Source: Saccharomycopsis fibuligera x Saccharomycopsis cf. fibuligera
Lineage: Eukaryota > Ascomycota > Saccharomycetes > Ascoideales > Saccharomycopsidaceae
NCBI GenBank assembly: GCA_001936135.1
Contig: CP012814.1
Location: forward strand, 310,001 to 374,000
DNA: 64,000 nucleotides
Direction of reading: 5' to 3'
Of this stretch, positions 59,359 through 64,000 are shown piece after piece (within the stretch, counting starts at the first letter, position 1; each line of letters starts with the position of its first letter). The translations under genes were made by a program, and so were the position numbers. The notes beneath the pieces were generated by a model. That model saw only the letters and a program-made list of their open reading frames with translations, did no database searches and was not told the DNA's origin.

Positions 59359-61104
59359 ATGAAAAGGAAAGGGTCGGTACCCAATGAGTACATACCAGCT
59401 TTTTCTCCGGTGGTGTTTCGAAGAATAATTGCTAGGCTCTCACTCAAGAGCATTAACAATTTGGCGTATTTATGGTGTCGTCTCAAATCAACTCAGCCTG
59501 ATCTAAGATCAAGTCGGGAGTATAAGCAGAACAAATTAACTCAAACTCAGTTAGTGCTCAAGGCAATTGATTTTTTTACCAGAAATGCCCAGGCTCTTCA
59601 GCAGCAGCAACAGCAACAACAGCAAGAAAGTCAAAGTGATAATAATTCTGAGATCAGCTCCAATAATAAAAAAATAGCGATAATGTACAGTAAAAAGCAA
59701 CTTATTGACAAAATCTTGGTCGAGTTCTGGCATAAAGGTTTGAATTTGTTACAAATCTCACAAGTTGATTGTCAATTGATATTAGATAAGCCAAACTCTC
59801 ACAAATGGATATCCTCGAAGCTAATCAATAACTTCAACCAAACCCAAGAAGTCAAAATTCTAATGCCAAATTTCCAACATTTAGCAGCAACCATTTCAAA
59901 ACATTTAAATTCTTTATATCTAAATCATGTGTACTTATGTCATCATCCATTTTACCCATTAATAATATTAAGAGTGCAGTTATTTGATATACTGTCTGGA
60001 AGAACAACGAGGACAACGTCGACGTCGACGTCGACGCCAACGCGAACCCAGGCATCCCAAGATAATAATAACTTGATAACTAGAAAGCCTTTTTTTATAG
60101 CTATACCATCGTCGTCATCTTTTATAATACACTCCACATTCAATGCAAACGATATTGCTCCTAAAATCATTCTACAATCTCTAGAGAAAGCATTGAGTGG
60201 TATGGGTACAGATACAACAAATCTGATACATTTAGTCACTAGCCAAGACTCTTTATCTCAAGTGAACAATTTCGAATCAGTTTTCCTTTTAAATGCGAAT
60301 TCAAGATTTAGCAACAGTTTAGGAAGTTGGTCATGTTACGCAGACAATAGAGTGGATATTTTACCATTTGATGACCCACTAACACATAACCTGATCAAAA
60401 ATTTACAGGATTCAAATGATTTGTCTTCGCAGCTGCTACTGCAAGTTGCTGAGCAAAGCACTGCAGATGACAGCTCTGAATTGGAAATTATTGATGATGA
60501 AACGCAAATTAGAGAAATAAACAAAAAGAGGGTACGAAAGATTGCCAATCTTAGATTCAAAGGCAGCGTTGATGGACAACTAAAATCTAAACGACTTTAT
60601 GAAGACGTAAGGGCACCTTTGAAAAAGTTGAAAGTAAATGTTCAAAAGCCTACACACAATGAAAATAAATTACTACAACGAAACTTTGACAAGAACAAAT
60701 ATTCTTCAATAATACCCATACAACACGCAGAATTTGTGATCCATAACAATTTGCTCTGTCAGAGTATCTCATCAACTAATTTTAAAAAAAAAGACGCTGG
60801 TAAGGCTAGTATTGGCGGTGACATAGTATCCAAACTCAATGTAAACAATGAGCTAACAAAACCCAAATTTAAGATAAAATTAACAGGAAACGATATATAT
60901 GCAGGACTTCATGAACTTGCCACTGAAGGGATTGTGGACCCAGTGACTGTTCCTGGGTGGTTAACTGGAGAAGAAGGATCCAATTCGGGGATTATTGTCA
61001 AAAGAAAATTTTACGAGAAATTTGACAATGTTGGGCAAAGCGGGAGTTCAAAACAAAAGGACTATTTCAAGCAATTTGAAACTGGAAATGGTGCTATTAT
61101 TTAG
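59359..61104 (+). CDS. CHL4: Inner-kinetochore protein Chl4 (CENP-N homologue)
   Basis: A 581-residue protein recognised from the Chl4 family. The N-terminal part has NEYIPAFSPVVFRRIIARL and the WHKGLNLLQISQVDCQLIL region. The middle has VYLCHHPFYPLIILRVQLFD and RKPFFIAIPSSSSFIIHS. The C-terminus has FKIKLTGNDIYAGLHEL and VPGWLTGEEGSNSG, all aligning with S. cerevisiae Chl4 (458 residues). It pairs with Iml3 (CENP-L) in the constitutive centromere-associated network at the CENP-A nucleosome. A Gln run at about 81-92 and Asn/Thr-rich inserts, including a (ACGTCG)n-coded Thr-Ser stretch near 60010-60035, explain the extra length. Confidence 0.93.
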   Translation: MKRKGSVPNEYIPAFSPVVFRRIIARLSLKSINNLAYLWCRLKSTQPDLRSSREYKQNKLTQTQLVLKAIDFFTRNAQALQQQQQQQQQESQSDNNSEISSNNKKIAIMYSKKQLIDKILVEFWHKGLNLLQISQVDCQLILDKPNSHKWISSKLINNFNQTQEVKILMPNFQHLAATISKHLNSLYLNHVYLCHHPFYPLIILRVQLFDILSGRTTRTTSTSTSTPTRTQASQDNNNLITRKPFFIAIPSSSSFIIHSTFNANDIAPKIILQSLEKALSGMGTDTTNLIHLVTSQDSLSQVNNFESVFLLNANSRFSNSLGSWSCYADNRVDILPFDDPLTHNLIKNLQDSNDLSSQLLLQVAEQSTADDSSELEIIDDETQIREINKKRVRKIANLRFKGSVDGQLKSKRLYEDVRAPLKKLKVNVQKPTHNENKLLQRNFDKNKYSSIIPIQHAEFVIHNNLLCQSISSTNFKKKDAGKASIGGDIVSKLNVNNELTKPKFKIKLTGNDIYAGLHELATEGIVDPVTVPGWLTGEEGSNSGIIVKRKFYEKFDNVGQSGSSKQKDYFKQFETGNGAII

Positions 61105-61310
61105 TCTTTTTTTTTTTTTTTTTTTTAATTTCATATAAGATATAATGCAATTTTGATGCTGGGTCATCGTTTCTTACATTAAGATAAACATAAGGCGTAC
61201 AGTTGAATATTGCTTTAGTACAGTATTTGGAATAAAATTTTTACAAGCGCCTTGTACATTATAGTGTTTATATATATAACGATCACAGTAGCAACTACCC
61301 ACTCATTCAC
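61105..61310. terminator. CHL4-NPY1 convergent 3' region
   Basis: A T-run of about 20 (61107-61127) follows the CHL4 stop, and TATATATATA lies near 61270. These suit 3'-end formation of the two converging genes. Confidence 0.4.
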
Positions 61311-62867
61311 TCATAATTTAGGAAATCTGTTATTGACAACAGCATCAATCAAAATATGAGCAATTGCAATCTTTGGAGGAACATTAATCAACAAAGACTT
61401 ATTCTCAACTTCTTTTTCATCAGGAAGATATTTTTGATCATCTGCATTTTGAATTTGTCTTTCCAAAACCTGCTTGATATCATCAAAGTCAAACCACCGA
61501 GCATCTCTTAATTCGGGATCATTACCAAGATCAATTTTTTCATCATGACCATTGAACTCAGCAATGCCAATACATCCAATCATCAAGTTTACTGGATACG
61601 GCCAAGGTTGGGAATGCGATATGATCACTTTACTGCATTTGACTCCAGTTTCTTCCCAAACTTCACGTTTACAGCAACTTTCAATAGATTCACCAGGTTC
61701 CATGAATCCAGCTACACACGAGTAAAAAGTGGTGTCTGGGAATCTAAGCGAATTTGCCAATAAGATCTTGTTGTGTTGTAGATTGACCACAGCAATAATA
61801 CAAACTGGATCGATTCTAGGAAACTGGATGTTGGAAACGGATAAGTTTTTAGATTCGCATTTATAAGTCACTTTCTTTATTGGCTTTTTGCCATCCTTGC
61901 CATCAACGGTGCTAGTAGTAGTGGTAGTAGTGGTCTTAGTAATTGTATCTTTATCATCTTGATCATCATCATCTGCTGCTGCTGCAGCAGTACAGAGGAG
62001 TTTGGTACCAGCGTGAATCTTAATGACTTCGGAACCACACTGGGGGCAGAAATTCTGCTTATTGAGCCAATCAATGTACATTTTACCATATGAGAACAAT
62101 GAAGCATCATCGTTAGGGATCTTGAATACTGCGTTTCTTGAACTAAGAACGTCGTAACGGATGTCATGTTGCTTGAACAACTTGAAAATGTCAATGGCAT
62201 GAGTGGTATCATCAGATTGCTTGACAACTTTATTATTGTTATTCTTATCATTAGCCAACAAGGAAACTCTCAGAGTCAATGCACTTGGATATTTAATATC
62301 AACAATGAAATAAGGAACACCGATGTATTTGTTTCTGTAAGAAAGGACCCCAGTTTCTTTGGATCCTGATAATGGTGCTGCCTCTGTCTCTTTTGAATCT
62401 GATAATCCGGTTGCTGCTGCTGGATCTTGTTTCGAACTGGCAGTGAAATTGGTATTTTCCATCAAGCCCAAAAACACCACGTTAGTATAATTGCGAATTT
62501 CTATTGATTCTGATTTGTTCAACTGTGCCCATTGGATCAAGTAATCTTGCAACTCAGGGACTTCTGCAATTTGCACAGTTAAGAGTCTTGGAGGAGGTCT
62601 AGTTGGTTGTGGTTTGATTCCCGAGACAGCTTGAGTAGCAGCATTGTATTTGTCCAGAGATGAAGCTTTAGTTGATTCTGGCCCATCTGATTTGACTGCT
62701 GAAGATTCGGCCGATGATGGTGAAGCGACTACTATTGGGTAGCTGTTATGAATGAAGATGAGCTTGGTGTTGGCAAATCTGAGGGCTTCGATGATAAAGT
62801 CAGGGTCGTCTCTCAAAAAGGAAACTCTGTTTATGGTTTCCTTGGCAAAATATATCTCGTCACCCAT
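61311..62867 (-). CDS. NPY1: NADH/NAD pyrophosphatase (Nudix), Npy1
   Basis: A 518-residue NudC-type Nudix hydrolase. The Nudix box GFMEPGESIESCCKREVWEE (387-406, continuing TGV) fits G-x5-E-x7-REVxEExGU, and the family-specific SQPWPYPVNLMIG follows. A zinc ribbon starts with CPQCG (Cys274, Cys277). A third Cys lies near 292 and the fourth in YKCES, but between these an insert of about 45 residues (poly-Ala, Asp-rich, poly-Thr) splits the ribbon. It hydrolyses NADH to NMNH and AMP and may decap NAD-capped RNA. S. cerevisiae Npy1 (384 residues) is peroxisomal; the C-terminal PKL here is only a weak PTS1, so location is uncertain. Confidence 0.94.
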   Translation of the reverse strand: MGDEIYFAKETINRVSFLRDDPDFIIEALRFANTKLIFIHNSYPIVVASPSSAESSAVKSDGPESTKASSLDKYNAATQAVSGIKPQPTRPPPRLLTVQIAEVPELQDYLIQWAQLNKSESIEIRNYTNVVFLGLMENTNFTASSKQDPAAATGLSDSKETEAAPLSGSKETGVLSYRNKYIGVPYFIVDIKYPSALTLRVSLLANDKNNNNKVVKQSDDTTHAIDIFKLFKQHDIRYDVLSSRNAVFKIPNDDASLFSYGKMYIDWLNKQNFCPQCGSEVIKIHAGTKLLCTAAAAADDDDQDDKDTITKTTTTTTTSTVDGKDGKKPIKKVTYKCESKNLSVSNIQFPRIDPVCIIAVVNLQHNKILLANSLRFPDTTFYSCVAGFMEPGESIESCCKREVWEETGVKCSKVIISHSQPWPYPVNLMIGCIGIAEFNGHDEKIDLGNDPELRDARWFDFDDIKQVLERQIQNADDQKYLPDEKEVENKSLLINVPPKIAIAHILIDAVVNNRFPKL

Positions 62868-64000
62868 TGTGAATTTTTTTTTTTTTCTTAATCCTTGAAG
62901 ATATGTCTCTATAAAAAAACAAACTAAAGTTCTTTGAGTGCCCTTGAGTTGCTTATGAACCGAGTTGATGGAAATTTAATCTCTGCTTTTAAAGATCAAA
63001 AATGGAGTAAACTGAGACTAAAAAGTTGTCTCGTTTGTAGAAAATGAATTGAGCTATACGGAATAACAGAATATGGTCACTTAAGCTGAAGACTTGAACT
63101 AGTTCAGGGAAGCTTATTTCTGGTTTAAAAGGTAGCAAACAAAATAAATAAAATGAAAAAAACGGGCGCAATATTGCAAGCGAAAAGCAGAGCCTCTTTC
63201 ACTCTTGCACTGTTTCTATATACAAACCGAGCTTGCTTTTCGCCATCCATCGGGAAAACAGTGCGGAATCGGAGATTCACTATACCCACAACACCGCTAC
63301 TCATAACTTGGAAAAGTTGAATGGAAACTGTTAAAAAGGTTTGCAATTGACTCGTGAATCATGACCTGTTACAATTCACTTCTTTTTAATATTCTCATGA
63401 TACAGTAATTGCTTCTTAATGGCTTGTAAAAGCGTTAGAAAGCCAAATTTTAACTACCGCTATCTTACTAATCAGGCCTAAGCGGCTGAAAAGAAACAAA
63501 AGCCTCAAACTGCAGTTTTTGCATGTCTAAACTTGTTTGAACTCGACTACAAAGTAATAAATAAAATTTTTTATTTGTTAAACTACAAAAATAAAAGAGC
63601 TATAATTGATTGTCATACTCTTGCGTTGTTTTTGTTTTTCCTTTTGCCGTTAAAAAAAAAACCTGTATAATATATCAATTTGTATAAGACTTCCAAAAAT
63701 ATGTGCTCAAATACTCAACCAATTCAGTCTATTGTATTTTATGTACACAAATAAAGGAAACCAAAACATTACCAAAACCAGTAATTCAATGTACTCCACC
63801 TTGCTAAACAAATCCTATTGCTTTCATCGTTTTAAATAATAAGGTCCCGACAGTATAACTTCCAAACAATCTGACACCAATCAAGTTCCACTCAAAAAGC
63901 TTTAATGCAACACGATAAAAGTTATAAAACATTATAACTCTAAATCTAGCACGAGTGAAAATACCAGGGAACAATTTCCGTAACTGATGTAGTTTCAACT
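62868..64000. promoter_or_regulatory. NPY1 upstream region to window end
   Basis: The 1133 bp after the NPY1 start contain a T-run at 62876-62886 close to the ATG (the minus-strand 5' leader). Beyond about 63400 the sequence is AT-rich. Short open frames, the longest about 73 codons, lack features. A neighbouring gene may begin beyond the window. Confidence 0.4.

Overview
This is a 64-kb piece of nuclear DNA from a budding yeast (Saccharomycotina), most likely a member of the CUG-Ser clade (relatives of Candida, Debaryomyces and Scheffersomyces). The evidence is compact, intron-poor genes with clear yeast orthologues, yeast splice signals (GTATGT, TACTAAC), four eukaryotic tRNA genes and LTR/LINE retrotransposon relics. 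In the thiamine protein, in-frame CTG codons fall where the family has Ser (the GVAVVS motif, residue 219), which fits CUG read as Ser. The species is not determined.

Left arm (1-18840): a divergent pair resembling the L-rhamnose catabolic genes LRA1 (partial) and LRA2, then a three-domain thiamine enzyme fusion (ThiE-ThiM-ThiD), an unrecognised four-helix membrane protein, the mitoribosomal GTP-binding protein RSM23, the 60S biogenesis factor NIP7, the pseudouridine synthase PUS1 (one intron), and the ISW2-complex subunit ITC1, whose first coding exon is only the ATG.

Centre (18841-30889): a gene desert of about 12 kb. I find only one tRNA-Asn, a LINE 3' fragment, T/A runs up to 40 nt, at least seven unrelated pentamer/hexamer tandem arrays, perfect palindromes and GC-rich structured patches. 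It is either a candidate regional centromere or a very long control region for the CLG1-like cyclin gene that follows. Sequence alone does not decide.

Right arm (30890-64000): CLG1-like cyclin, tRNA-Thr, mRNA capping enzyme (CEG1), SAGA deubiquitinase-module subunit SGF73, ALG2, an unrecognised charged protein, a 4-kb transposon graveyard with tRNA-Gly and tRNA-Val, a putative mitochondrial membrane protein, ATG15 autophagic lipase, SRP72, an AT-hook protein, a weak cyclin-like protein, RAD57, the kinetochore protein CHL4 (CENP-N) and NADH pyrophosphatase NPY1. Functions are mostly housekeeping: RNA and ribosome biogenesis, chromatin, glycosylation, recombination and chromosome segregation. 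All four tRNA genes carry transposon relics in their 5' flanks, so mobile DNA here is concentrated beside Pol III genes.
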